A stretch of 30,708 nt of DNA from Gymnopilus junonius (GCA_015501075.1 JADNYJ010000383.1:1-30708), one strand, 5' to 3'; shown: positions 1 through 11,079, counted from the first letter of the stretch. Numbers and translations: made by a program. The notes: generated from the sequence alone by a model not told the origin.

Positions 1-2
1 TT

Positions 3-306
3 CTCTGTTCAACAAACTCATACATATGGCAGACAGTACACAGTATCCTTGACCTTATCAGAGATGGATTTTTATCTGATTTGCCTAGTATTGCACTCTG
101 CACAGCTATAGGTTTAGCCAAAAAAGCTAGTGGCCTACCAATATATAGCAATGCTGTGCATGAGGAACAAATTCAACAGAAGGTAGTGTGTATTTCAAAT
201 TTTGTAATACTAAAGTTATTTTTCTATATAGACTACAAATAAGATTCAGGAACATTTAAGCACCCTTTGCAATATGCTTATTGACTCTTATAAACTCACA
301 GGGTAG
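3..306 (+). CDS. Partial two-exon gene fragment, function unknown
   Basis: Frame 3 is open from the window edge to 182 (about 60 codons; contains DLIRDGFLSDLPSIALCTAI). A GT-AG intron fits at 183-231 and the frame continues from 232 to a TAG at 304-306, adding about 24 residues (TTNKIQEHLSTLCNMLIDSY). The intron length matches others in the window and the phases join cleanly, which supports real coding sequence. The gene starts outside the window. A second open frame at 281-496 overlaps the end and could be another exon. I do not recognise the family. The frame and intron are seen; that this is a gene is inference. Confidence 0.35.
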
Positions 307-708
307 ATTAATGAGAGTCTTTATATGTGCACCTCTGAAGTCCTTGGTATTCTCCCTATTACAAAAGACATCCAATGAACTAGTGAGTGGCATTGCTAAA
401 TTTACACCTAGCATGGATTCAAAGCAAAAATACTATTTTCTTGCCAAAATGCAAGAAACACATAAGCTAGTCCATACTCTAGATGCAAAGCAATAAATTC
501 AAAGAAGATAGTATGTATTTTAAGCTTTGTTCACACCTTCCTACATCAGGTGTATCAATGTATTATATATAGCAAATTAAAACTAAATAGCACATATGTA
601 AATTGAACCTAAGACTCACTAGAAGTATAATATTTATTAAAAAGCACTTTTTAAAGTAGCCTGATTGATGAAAGTCCCTATATCTATTTATGTGATTTGC
701 AAAAACTG
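307..708. other. AT-rich stretch without a supported gene
   Basis: This stretch is AT-rich. A short plus-strand open frame from 281 to 496 covers its left half and could be a further exon of the preceding gene, but no motif supports it. From about 500 to 708 I see no coding, RNA or repeat signal. Confidence 0.4.
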
Positions 709-1228
709 GCTAGAATAAGTTGGGACTGAGTGGGACTGAGTGGGACTGAGTGGGACTGAGTGGGACTGACTTGGGACTGAGTGGGACTGAGTCAGACTGG
801 GTGGGACTGAATTGGGATTCCTTGGGACTCCCTGGGACTGAGCAGGACTGGGCAGGACTGAGTTGGGACTGAGTGGAACTGGGTTGGGACTCCATGGAAC
901 TGAGTGGGACTGGGTTGGGACTCCCAAGGACTCCCATAGGACTGAGTGGGACTGGGTTGGGACTCCCATGGGATTGAGTGGGACTGAGTTGGGATTCCCT
1001 GGGACTAGTGGGACTAAGTTGGGACTCCCATAGGACTCCTTGGGACTCCCATAGGACTCCTTGGGACTCCCATAGGACTCCTTGGGACTCCCATAGGACT
1101 CCTTGGACTTCTTGGGACTCCTTGGACTCCCATGGGAGTCTCTGGTAGTCCAGCAACTCCCATGTGACTCCCTGGGAGTCCTGGGAATCCATTGGACTCC
1201 CATGGACTTGGACTCCAGTGGAGTCCAA
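709..1228 (+). repeat. GGGACT-rich minisatellite
   Basis: About 520 bp are built from variants of a 10-12 bp unit around TGGGACTGAG. The left part (about 720-780) is nearly pure 10-mers. The middle mixes GGGACTGAG and GGGACTCCC versions. Four perfect tandem copies of a 21-bp higher-order unit, made of a TTGGGACTCCC half and an ATAGGACTCC half, occupy 1019-1039, 1040-1060, 1061-1081 and 1082-1102. Minus-strand frames stay open across the array for about 220 and 170 codons only because the unit and its complement lack stop codons. The predicted Ser/Pro/Gln-rich proteins should not be taken as genes. The array lies directly beside the 5'-truncated end of retrotransposon copy C. Confidence 0.9.
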
Positions 1229-1257
1229 CCTAAATATGGGGGGGAGTGTAAAGACCT

Positions 1258-3345
1258 CGTATGCTCCCTACACTCATGACAAACGTCTGACACCCAAGCC
1301 GTTTGGCGGTACTTGGGTTTCTTCTTCGACCGGAATTGACATTTCATGAACATGTCCGGTATTACTCACCAAGTCCTTCTCCACCATTAAGGCGATGCGG
1401 ATGCTTGGTAATTCATCTAGGGGGCTCACGCCCATGCAAAAGCATCTGCTTTACAGGTCTGTGTGTTGCCTATTGCAACATACGGCCTTCGGCTGTGGTT
1501 CTTCCAAGGTGCTAAGTGCCAGGGGACCATCAAACTTCTGACCAGCATGCAACGCCATGCTGCGCTCTGGATTACTGGTGCGTTCCACACCTCCCCAACG
1601 GGAGGGATCGAGGCCCTTGCTGGCCTGGTCCCTATCAACTTAGTCTTGAAACGTGCTGCCGCAGTAGGTGTTCTGTGCATGGCGGCCCTCTTGGACACTC
1701 ACCCGGTGCGCTCCCTTCTGAGTGCACCCTTTTCCAAAGGAGTGACTCCTCACCCTCGCTCTGCTGCTTTTATGACTGCCCCGCAACGCGCTAAGGTGCG
1801 GGGTACTGTTATGGACGTCGATGACACGCTCCATGTAGTCAGCGAACCTCTGGAGCCATTTGCCCCAGAGGCTCGTCCAGGTGGGCGATTCCTTGAGTTA
1901 CATCATGGAATTCACTTTGATATCACTCCGGCACCCAAGGATAAGGTTGGGCTCTGGCGCGAATGGTTGGACCGCTTCTGGGAAGCTTCGAAGCGGGAAC
2001 CGTCCACTCTGGTCTGTGTCGGCGATGGTAGTCGCCCCAATGATCGGAACAAGCAGGCTATTGCAGCTTCACTTGTATTTTGCCAAGGGGTTGAGGTGCA
2101 TGCATCTCGCTACGTGGCTGGGAGTGCTCTTGCAGAGGATGCTGAGCTTTACTCCCTTCATACTGCAATTGTCCGGGCTTGTGCCATGGACAACTGTGAC
2201 TACATTGTTATCCTGTCAGACTCCACCAAGGCCTTGGGGAGTCTGCTTGATGCCACCGTGCATTCCAGCCAGGGTCATTCCTTGGCTGTGATCCACGCCC
2301 TTACAGAGTGGTGGACCAGAGGTCCTGACCGCCACATCTCCCTTCATCACGTCCCATCTTCTTTGAAGTGGGGTATACATTACCAAGCTCATGTCATGGC
2401 GACTGAGCTCTCTGTAGTGGTGGGGCCTAACATGCCACACTCACTGGCGTCGTTGCGTAAAGCAGCTGACGATAATCCGGGGGAAGGCTGGCAAAAGTTG
2501 TTCCAGCAACCTTCATACTCAGGGCGACAATTTCTGTCTCTCACCGACCTCGATGGAGGCCGACTCGAACCACGGGCCAAATGAGGTGGTCCCTGGCTTC
2601 AAGCTGCAGGTGGCGACTTGACTCTGTTTACAAGGGTCACTCGTGCCATCACCAACCATGCTCCCATTGGGGAGTATTACTCTCGATTCAATATCCCCGA
2701 GTCCACCAGTTGTGAGTGCAGCTTCCATACCCAATCTCGTGATCATTTATTCCGGACGTGTCCCCAGCATGACCGTCATGACTATCCAGTTCACCTGGAT
2801 CAGGCTCGTTTCCTTTCTGAAGGCTAACCCTACAGTGTTCGCCTTCAACCGCCCCCCTCGGGGTGTCGGATAACTTGGTTGGGCAAGGTAGGTGCTGTTT
2901 CTGCTGGCTGGATTCGTCGGTTTGGGGTGTGCTCAGAACAGAGTCCTAATACTTGGCGGGCTTCGGCTTTGCTGGGTTGAGGGTGGGGGTCTTTGCTCTG
3001 GAGCTTCGGCGCTATCGACAGACAAGTGTGCCCCCACTTCAGTGACCCGAAATGGTCTGCCTTCAGTGGCTAACACAGTATGCGCGCATCCTGGGCTGTC
3101 GGGTTTGGCTGGCGGGCCCCCTTCCGGTGCCCTTCTTTCCTTTGTTGGACCCCTCCCTTCGGTCGGGGCATCAACGAGAGTACGGGCCCACTGTTTTGTG
3201 GTCCTAAGTTGGCCCGCGAGAGCCAGTCTCACACTAGGCATAGTTTAACGGTAGATTACTTGGGTGTATGTATATCTGCGACCGGACTGCTTTCGTGCAC
3301 AGGTATATAAATCCCTGATTTAAAAAAAAAAAAAAAAAAAAAAAA
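1258..3345 (+). mobile_element. Non-LTR retrotransposon copy C, 5'-truncated, with poly-A tail
   Basis: Similarity to the other copies begins at about 1258 (TATGCTCCCTACAC), inside the reverse transcriptase C-terminal region, and runs through RNase H, the Cys/His knuckle, a roughly 450-nt 3' UTR and a 24-base A run at 3322-3345. The 3' end (GGTATATAAATCC, TGATTT, then A) is shared with copies E and F, so it is the true element end. A missing 5' end plus a poly-A tail is the signature of target-primed reverse transcription that stopped early. It has a few frame breaks at 1258-1460, and the knuckle region is shifted near 2800. The minisatellite flanks it on the left and fragment D on the right. 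No target-site duplication was recognised. Confidence 0.9.
1463..2584 (+). pseudogene. Retrotransposon ORF2 remnant: RT thumb region and RNase H (copy C)
   Basis: This is an open frame of 373 codons. Residues 1-150 match the region after the polymerase core in the sister copies (MLPIATYGLRLWFFQGAKCQ, then HAALWITGAFHTSPTGGIEA). An RNase H domain follows at about 195-330, with the expected acidic residues in VCVGDGSRPND, AEDAELYSLHTAIVRA and IVILSDSTKALGS, then HHVPSSLKWGIHYQAH. RNase H in I/Tad-type elements removes the RNA template after first-strand synthesis. The frame ends at a TGA that is CGA in copies A and F. Beyond it the same frame continues (GGPWLQAAGGDLTLFTRVTR) into a knuckle with Cys-x-Cys and His/Cys residues. 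The copy lacks the endonuclease and RT catalytic core and is dead. Confidence 0.85.
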
Positions 3346-3835
3346 GGCTGCTGGAACAACTCCTTCCAGCCCTCCCCCAGATTATTGTCAGCTGCCTTGT
3401 GCAGCACCACAAGTGAATAAGGTGTGTTAAGCCCCACTGATACTGAAAGCTCAGTGGCCATAAGGTGAGCTTGGTAATGTATGCCCCATTTCAGTGAAGA
3501 TGGGACATGATGCAGGGAGATGTGGCAACCTGGACCTCTGGCCCACCACTCTGTAAGGGCATGAATAACAGCCAAGGAATGGCCCTGGCTGGAATGCATG
3601 GATACATCAAGCAGGCTCCCCAAGGCTTTGGTGGAGTCTGACATGACAACAATGTAGTCACAATTGTCCATGGCACAAGCCCAGACAATTGCAGTATGCA
3701 AGGAGTAGAGCTCTGCATCCTCTGCAAGAGCACTCCCAGCTGCGTAGCAAGATGCATGCACCTCAACTCCTTGGTGAAATACAAGTGAAGCTACCATAGC
3801 CTGCTTGCTCTGGTCAGTGGGGCAACTGCCATCAC
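3343..3835 (-). mobile_element. Retrotransposon fragment D (RNase H), 3' continuation of copy B
   Basis: This roughly 490-nt minus-strand fragment encodes RNase H in an open frame from about 3835 down to 3346 (DGSCPTDQSKQAMVASLVF to AADNNLGEGWKELFQQP). Its 5' boundary falls in the codons for the catalytic Asp of VSDGS. Copy B ends at the same codons (STLVCVS) 4.3 kb away, and both sides carry TCAC at the break (3832-3835 and 8115-8118). D and B are therefore best read as one element split by copy A. Like B, D is poor in CpG compared with copies A, C and E. Its 3' side is cut by the poly-A tail of copy C. An apparent ORF through the A run is an artefact of AAA/TTT codons. Confidence 0.8.
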
Positions 3836-6800
3836 AGTCCGGTCGCAGATATACATACACCCAAGTAATCTACCGTTAAACTACGCCTAGTGCGAGACTG
3901 GCTCTCGCGGGCCAACTTAGGACCACAAAACAGTGGGCCCATACTCTCGTTGATGCCCCAGCCGAGGGGAGGGGTCCAACAAAGTAATAGAAGGGCACCG
4001 GAAGGGGGCCCGCCAGCCAAACCCGACAGCCCAGGATGCGCACATACTATGTTAGCCACTGAAGGCAGACCATTTTGGGTCACTGAAGCAGGGGGCTACA
4101 AGGTCTGTCGATAGTGCCGAAGCTCCAGAGCCAAAGCCCCCACCCTCAACTCAGCAAAGCCGAAGCCCACCGAGTATTAGGACTCTGTTCTGAGCACACC
4201 CCAGACCGCCGAATCCAGCCAACAGGAACAATGCCTACCTTGCCCGACCAAGTTATCCGACACCCCGAGGGGGGCAGTTGAAGGCGAACACCGAAGGATT
4301 AGCCTTCAAAAATGATACGAGCTGATCCAGACGAACTGGATAGTCATGACGGTCATGCTGGGGACATGACCGGAATAAGTGGTCGCGGGTTTGGGTATGG
4401 AAGCCGCACTCGCAACTGGTGGATTCAGGGATGTTGAATCGAGAGTAGTACTCCCCAATGGGAGCATGGTTAGTGATGGCACGAGTGACCCTTGTAAACA
4501 GAGTCAAGTCGCCGCCTGCAGCTTGAAGCCAGGGACCACCTCGTTTGGCCCGTGGTTGAGTCGACCCCCGTCGAGGTCGGTGAGTGACAAAAATTGTCCC
4601 CTGAGTATGAGGGTTGCTGGAACAACTCTTGCCAGCCTTCCCCCGGATTATCGTCAGCTGCTTTGCGCAGAGGCAAGTGAGTGTGGCATGTTAGGCCCCA
4701 CCACTACAGAGAGCTCAGTGCCATGAGATGAGCTTGTAGTGTATGCCCCACTTCAAAGAAGATGGGACATGATGAAGGGAGATGTGGCGGTCAGGGCCTC
4801 TGGTCCACCACTCTGTAAGGGCTGGAATCACAGCCAAGGAATGACCCTGGCCGGAATGCACGGAGCATCGAGCAGACTCCCCAAGCCTTGGTGGAGTCCG
4901 ACATGATAACAATGTAGTCACAGTTGTCCATGGGCAAGCCCGGACAATTGCAGTACGAAGGGAGTAAAGCTCAGCATCCTCTGCAAGAGCACTCCCAGCT
5001 GTAGCGAGATGCATGCACCTCACTCCTTGGGAAATACAAGCGAAGCTGCAATAGCCTGCTTGTTCCGATCAGTGGGGCGACTACCATCGCCGACACAGAC
5101 CAGAGTGGACGGTTCCTGCTTCGAAGCTTCCCAGAAGGGTCTAACCATTCGCGCGAGCCCAACCTTATCCTTGGGTGCCGGGTGATATCAAAGGAATTCC
5201 ATGATGTAACTCAAGGAATCACCCGCCTGGATGAGCTCTGGGGCGAATGGCTCCAGAGGCTCGCTGACTACATGGAGCATGTCATCGACATCCATAACAG
5301 TACCCCGCACCTTAGCGCATTGTGGGGCAGTCATAAAGGCAGCAGAGCGAGGGTGAGGAGTGCTCCTTTGGAAAAGGGCGCACTCAGAAGGGAGCGCACT
5401 GGATGAGTGTCCGAGAGGGCCGCCATGCGCAGAACACCTACTGCGGCAGCACGTTTCAAGACTAAGTTGATAGGGACCAGGCCAGCAAGGGCCTCGATCC
5501 CTCCCATTGGGGAGGTGCGGAATGCACCAGTAATCCAGAGCGCAGCATGCGTTGCATGCTGGTCAGTAGTTTGATGGTCCCCTGGCACTTAGGCCCTGGA
5601 AGAACCACAGCGAGGCCGTATGTTGCAATAGGCAACACACAAGACCTGTAAAGCAGACGCTTTTGCATGGGCGTGAGCCCCCTAGATGAGTTACCAAGCA
5701 TCCGCATCGCCTTAACGGTGGTGAAGGACTTGGTGGAGTAATACCGGACATGTTCATGAAATGTCAATTTCCGGTCAAAGAAGAAACCCAAGTACCGCCA
5801 AAATGGCTTGGGCGTCAGACATTTGTCCGGGTGTAGGGAGCATACCCTAGATCCATGGACGGATTGAACTCAGAATGAGAACGATCAAAATGGAATAACT
5901 CGTCTTGTCATGCTCAAGAGCGAGGGCGAACTTTGTGAAGAGTTCGAAGATACCGCATAGGACCTTTCAGGGCTATGCAGTTGGCATCGAGGTCTTTGAC
6001 TGCACAATAAGTGTGCCATCATCGACATAGGAGAGCAGAGTGGTGTCGGAGACCGACGCGTTCTGCATGAAAAGTTTCAGCACTGGTGCGAGAAGAGTGC
6101 CGAGAGAACCGGGGACAAAGCAGAGCCCTGCCCCACCCCGACTCAGCTTGCCGGGGGTCAGATTGAAAACCGTTCCAGCATAAGAGTGGAACGGCCAACC
6201 AGGTATGATGAAAAGAATTCCACCACGTTAGGAGGGAAGCCCTGCTTCCTGAGAATCGCAATCAACACTTGTGATTGAGGGAAGGGAAGAACTGTGCCAC
6301 GTCGAAAGCGATGACACTGGTCTTCAAGCCGCGAGCCCACCCTGCATGCACTAGGTGCATGAGGAGCAAGCCCGCATCCTCGGTGGAGTGCTGCCGCACT
6401 CCACTGAGTTGATTGGGTGAAAGATATCGTGCTTAACAGCATCGAATTGAATGCGGTTGGAAAGCATCTTTTCAACCAATTTGCCAAGGGTGTTCAGGAG
6501 CACAATGGGCCTGAACACCTTAGGCGTGGAATATGAGGGCTTGTTTGGTTTCGGAATGATCACTGACAGGGACTCCTTAAAGTGAGTCGGCCAATACCCA
6601 ACCTGAAGGCAGGCATTAGCTAACTGCACGAACACCTGAAGACAGTGTTCATCGCGAATAATTGCCTTAAGGTGTGACCACTTAATATGATCAGGACCCG
6701 GCGCTGAGTTGTTAGAGCAGGATGCCAAGGCCTCCCTCAATTCCAACAGTGAAAAGCCAGTCCACTCTCGTACTTCCATATCGGGAAGGGAGGTGAGACC

Positions 6801-8118
6801 ACTAATGTCGTACGTCCAGTCAGAGGCCGAGTTGTACGTGCCATGAAGGGCGTCCCAAAGGGAGGGCATATCATGGCAAGGCTGTCCGTTGAATTGGATA
6901 GCCTCGGAGGGTGGTAACTTGCACTGCTGGATCCAGTTCATTAGATCCCAGGGGCGCTTGTTGGTAGTGGCAACTTCAGTGATGCATTCATCAAAGAACT
7001 TGCGTTTAGCAGCTTTAACAGCTCTGCGAAAGATTTTATGGTTATCGCGAGAGTTATCCGCTGATAAGCATCGAAGGAATCCTCACAGGAGTCGTCCCAC
7101 CACGGACGGGAGTGAGGGGAGATAGAATCTCTTGGAATACTTTCGCCAAGCATCCGAGAAGGCAGAAGCCACATCCGAAGACACAGCCTCCACCTGATCC
7201 GGGGAGTCGATCAGTGCCCAAGGGATCAATGCCCTTGAGCTTCTCAATGATGGACAACAAGAAGTCATCCAATTGATCCGGTGGCAGTGAGCGCATTGGA
7301 ACAGTGGCTGCCGCGGAGCGACAGAAATAGAACAAGCCAGCGGAACATGGTCTGATGGCCCGCGCCACAGTTCCCCTGCCGAGTGCCTGCAGACAGCTCC
7401 TGGTAGGTTGAACGAAGATGAGGTCGATGACCGACTCTCGTAATGATGGGTTGCCAGGGATATGGGTGGGACCCGGATTGACTGGGAGAGAAAGCATCAA
7501 TCCCAGTGTGGCTGCCGTGTTCAGCAGGTTATTGGCTGTCGTCCGATGATGCAGGACACCAGGGTCCCACTTATTCGAATGACAGTTGAAGTCCCCCCCA
7601 TGTAGTGAAACATTGGAAGAAAGTCGGCCTGCTCAGTGAGCAAGTCGATGGCTGTGTGCTTGTCGTCAGAATACACATTCAGTAAATTAACAACAGTGTC
7701 TCCGGTAAACAGAGACACCGCCATGATGTCGCGGTGATCTATAAGATCTTGTTGCATGGCAGGGTGCCAGGGGTTCACCTCATCGAGACGTAGGTCAGAA
7801 TGCATGGCCAGAGCCCGTGGGGTCAGGCCGAACCATTACCTTCCAATCAGGGTGGTTCAGTGCACCAATAACTGCCTCACCTTCGCGATCTCTCAAAGAC
7901 GGGGCACGTCGTATCTCACGCCAGGGTGGCTCTTGCAAGAAAATAACGTCAAAAGAATCTTTTAGACAGTCTAATAGTACATCGATATGCCATAATTCTG
8001 GTTACAATTGTACGAAATGATTCTAACGTCCTCCTTTCTTCTCATTATCGAGCTAGAGGAGGGACGTTAGACGTCAAGGTCCGGAGTGCGCGTTTATCAT
8101 GTACCTCGTGGTATTCAC
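3836..8118 (-). mobile_element. Non-LTR retrotransposon copy A, nearly complete ORF2
   Basis: This is the longest copy in the window (4.3 kb). Read on the minus strand it holds about 70 nt upstream of ORF2, an ORF2 start (MRRKEDVRIISYNCNQNYG, ATG at 8045-8043), an endonuclease domain (IFLQEPPW and ESVIDLIFVQPT), the reverse transcriptase (VIIPKPNKPSYSTPKVFRPI; its YVDD box is at about 6020), RNase H, the Cys/His knuckle (STSCECGFHTQTRDHLF) and the 3' UTR. In this copy the codon between RNase H and the knuckle is CGA, so the domains are joined. Many one-base shifts break it into short ORFs, yet it keeps most CpG sites. It stops at AGTCCGGTCGC, about 45 bases and a poly-A tail short of the usual end. 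It is inserted in the older element B/D. Confidence 0.85.
8022..8071. repeat. Inverted repeat bracketing the ORF2 start codon of copy A
   Basis: TCTAACGTCCTCC at 8022-8034 pairs with GGAGGGACGTTAGA at 8058-8071 with one unpaired base. The loop of about 23 nt contains the presumed ORF2 ATG (8045-8043, minus strand). In RNA this would be a stable hairpin at the ORF1/ORF2 boundary. It could influence reinitiation of translation, or be chance. No other copy in the window extends this far, so conservation cannot be judged. Confidence 0.5.
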
Positions 8119-10666
8119 TGACACAAACCAGAGTGGACAGTTCCCGCTTTAGGCCTCCCAGAAGTGGTCTAACCATTTGCACCAGAGCCAACCTTATCCT
8201 TGGGTGCTGGAGTGATATCAAAGCATATTCCATGATGCAACTCAAGGAATCGCCCACCAGGACGAGCTTCAGGAGCGAATGGCTCCAAAGGCTCGCTAAC
8301 AACATGAAGCATATTGTCGACATCCATAACAGTACCCCTCACTTTAGTGCATTGAGGAGCAGTCATAAAGGCAGCAGAGCGAGGGTGAGGACTCGCTCCT
8401 TTGGAAAAGGGTGCACTCAGCAAAGAGCACACAGGATGAGTATCTGAGAGGGCCGCCATGCACAGTACACCTACTGCAGCAGCACGTTTCAGAACTAAGT
8501 GAATGGGGACAAGGCCAGCAAGGGCCTCAATCCCACCCGTAGGGGAGGTGTGAAACACACCAGTAATCCAGAGTGCAGCATGCTGCTGCATGCTGGTCAG
8601 TAACTTAATGGTCCCCTGGCACTTAGTGCCCTGGAAGAACCACAGATGGAGGCCATATGTTGTGATCGGCAGCACACAAGACCTGTAAAGCAGATGCTTT
8701 TGCAAGGGCGTAAGCCCCCTGGATGAGTTACCAAGCATCCTCATCACCTTAACAGTGGTGAAGGACTTGGTAGAGTAGTACCAGACATGCTCATGAAAAG
8801 TCAATTTCCAGTTGAAAAAGAAACCCAAGTAACACCAAAATGGCTTGGGGGTCAGACACTTGTCTCAGGTGTAGGGAGCATACCCTAGATCCATAGACAG
8901 ATTGAACTCAGAATGAGAACAGTCAAAATGGAATAACTCCATTTTGTTGTGCTCAAGAGTGAGAGTGAACTTCATGAAGAGTTCGAAGATCACTGCATAG
9001 GACCTTTTCAGGGTTATGCAGTTGTCATCAAGTGTCTTGGACTGCACAATAAGTGTGCCATCATCAACATAAGAGAGCAGAGTGGTGTCAGAGACTGACT
9101 CATTCTGCATGAAAAGCTTCAGCACTGGTGCAAGAAACAGTGCCGAGAGGACTGGGGACAAGGCAGAGCCCTGCCCCACCCCGACATCAGCCTGCCGGGG
9201 GTCTGATTGAAAACCATTCCAAGCATAAGATGTGGAGTGGCCAACAAGGTATGATGAAAAGAATTCCACCATGTTAGGAGGGAAGCCTTGCTTCTTGAGA
9301 ATCACAATCAGGACTTCATGATTGAGGGATGGGAAGAACTGTGCTACATCAAAAGCGATGACACTGGTCTTCAAACTGCGAGCCCAACCCACATGCACCA
9401 GGTGCATGAGGAGCAAGCCCGCATCCTCAGTGGAGTGCTGGTGCACTCCTCCAAGTTGGTTAGGATAAAAGATGTTGTGCTTAACAGTATCAAACTGAAT
9501 ACAGTTGGAAAGCATTTTTTCAACCAATTTGCCAAGGGTGTTCAGAAGCACAATGGACCTGAACACCTTAGGCATGGAATATGAGGGCTTGTTGGGTTTA
9601 GGAATAATCACTGACAAGGACTCCTTCAAGTGGGTTGGCCAATACCCCACCCAAAGGCAGGCATTGGCTAACTGCACGAACACCTGGAGACAGTGTTCAT
9701 CATGTATAATAGCCTTAAGGTGCAACCACTTGATATGATTGGGACCCAGTGCAGAGTTGTTGGAGCAGGATGCCAAGGCCTCCCTCAATTCCAACAGAGA
9801 GAAGGTGGTCCACTCCTGCACTTCCATATCAGGAAGGGAGGTAAGACCACTAATGTCATATGGTCAGTCAGAGGCCGAGTTGTACATGCCATGAAGGGTG
9901 TCCCAAAGGGAGGGCATGTCATGGCAGGGCTGTCCATTAAATTGGATAGCCTCGGAAGGTGGTAACTTGCACTGCTGGATCCAATTCATGAGATCCCAGG
10001 GGTGCTTGTTGGTGGTAGCAACTTTGTTGATGCATTCATCAAAGAATTTGCACTTCGCAGCTTTAACGGCTTTGTGGAAAATTTTATAGTTATCCCAAGA
10101 GTTATCCTGCTGATAAGTATCGAAAGAGTCCTCACAGGAGTTGTCCCACTATGGGTGGGAATGAGGGGAGATGCAAATTGCCTTGAAGTACTTTTGCCAA
10201 GCATCTGAGAAGGCAGAAGCCAGATCCAAAGACACAGCCTCCACCTGATCCAGGGTGTCAATCAGTGCAAAGGGATCAATGCCCTTGAGCTTCTCAATGA
10301 TGGACAACATGAAGTCATCCAATTGATCCAGTGGCAGTGAGTGCACCAGAACAGTTTGTGCTGCTGGGGTGACAGAAATAGAACAGGCCAGTGGAATGTG
10401 GTCCGATGGCCCCTGCCAAAGCTCTCCTCACTGAGTGCCTGCAGACAGCTCCTCAGTAGGTTGAACAAAGATGAGGTCGATAACTGACTCTTGAAGGGAA
10501 GGGTTCCCAGGGATGTGGGTGGGACCCAGATTGACAGGGAGAGAAAGCATCAGTCCCAGCATAGCTGCTGTGTTTAGCAGGTTGTTGGCTGTTGTCTGAT
10601 GATGCAGGACACCAGGATCCCACTTACTCAAATGACAGTTGAAGTCACCCCCCATGAAGTGGAACA
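8119..10666 (-). mobile_element. Non-LTR retrotransposon copy B, CpG-depleted
   Basis: This minus-strand copy begins inside the endonuclease domain (FHFMGGDFNCHLSKWDPGVL near 10660) and runs through the reverse transcriptase to the first RNase H residues (STLVCVS), where copy A interrupts it; fragment D continues it. Long open segments remain at 9827-8865 (FDVAQFFPSLNH; VGQGSALSPVLSALF; LLSYVDDGTLIVQS) and 8828-8169 (LGFFFNWKLTFHEHVWYYST). Many sites that are CG in copies A and F are TG or CA here, for example ACATCAAAAGCGATGAC against ACGTCGAAAGCGATGAC in A. This points to greater age with methylation-linked decay. Its 5' end abuts the cyclin remnant directly. Confidence 0.85.
8865..9827 (-). 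pseudogene. Reverse transcriptase core remnant (copy B)
   Basis: This 320-codon open frame carries the RT blocks in order: SALGPNHIKWLHLKAI, LSVIIPKPNKPSYSMPKVF, VIAFDVAQFFPSLNHEVLI (first catalytic Asp), VGQGSALSPVLSALFLAPVL, and LLSYVDDGTLIVQS (catalytic Asp pair). It is the best-preserved RT core in the window together with copy G. It ends at a TGA just after MDLGYAPYT. The downstream segment (LGFFFNWKLTFHEH, about 8828) is in another frame. It copies element RNA at a nicked chromosomal target. The start codon is arbitrary because upstream ORF2 sequence is frameshifted. Confidence 0.8.
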
Positions 10667-11079
10667 TCATCACTTATGCTGCTCTCGTTCTCCTCCAATG
10701 GCTAAAAGCACGCTTTCCATCTGCCCATGGCTCTTCCGATCACTGGCTCTTCATCTCAGTGTACATGATCTCTTCAAAGGTCATGTGCAAGACACCTATT
10801 TGAACAAGTCATGGTGTATTGTGGCACAGGGGCATGTTTACACTGAGAGAGGTCAATCAGATGGAAAGGGAGATGTGTACTTATCTGGACTGGGAGCTCA
10901 CTGTTGACAACCCCATACTGTCAAATTTTGAAGATGCTATCAAGGTGGATTTCGGCGAGGACAAGGATCGTTGCTCATATCCCAATTATCCAACCACCTT
11001 CATCTCGAAACAGGCCGCCAAAATGCCAAAACCAAGCTATCCAAGTCGAACATGCCTTTCAACGCTGAAAAGTCACTGA
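10666..11079 (+). pseudogene. Cyclin (Pho80/PCL-like) C-terminal remnant, cut by a retrotransposon
   Basis: From the edge of copy B the plus strand reads ITYAALVLLQWLKARFPSAH, then FISVYMISSKVMC, then DTYLNKSWCIVAQG, then MFTLREVNQMEREMCTYLDW and ELTVDNPILSNFEDAI, ending in TGA at 11077-11079. This is the pattern of a fungal cyclin box that binds a Pho85-type kinase: a helix rich in LLQ-LKARFP, the SSKV helix, the NKSW motif and the REVNQMEREMCTYLDWEL helix. The frame shifts twice, near 10788 (one base short) and near 10837 (one base extra, GGGG). The N-terminal half of the cyclin is missing where copy B begins. The family call rests on motif recognition; the loss of function is clear from the truncation. 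Confidence 0.75.

Noticed and set aside
709..1228. CRISPR-like array
   Set aside because: The units are contiguous, degenerate tandem repeats with no unique spacers, in a eukaryotic context.
688..1353. Ser/Pro/Gln-rich proteins of 221 and 172 residues on the minus strand
   Set aside because: Two frames are open only because the short repeat lacks stop codons; there is no splice or start context.
3234..3860. A single 208-codon frame crossing the poly-A of copy C
   Set aside because: It joins RNase H of fragment D to antisense 3' UTR of copy C through a run of Phe codons, and is an accident of the homopolymer.
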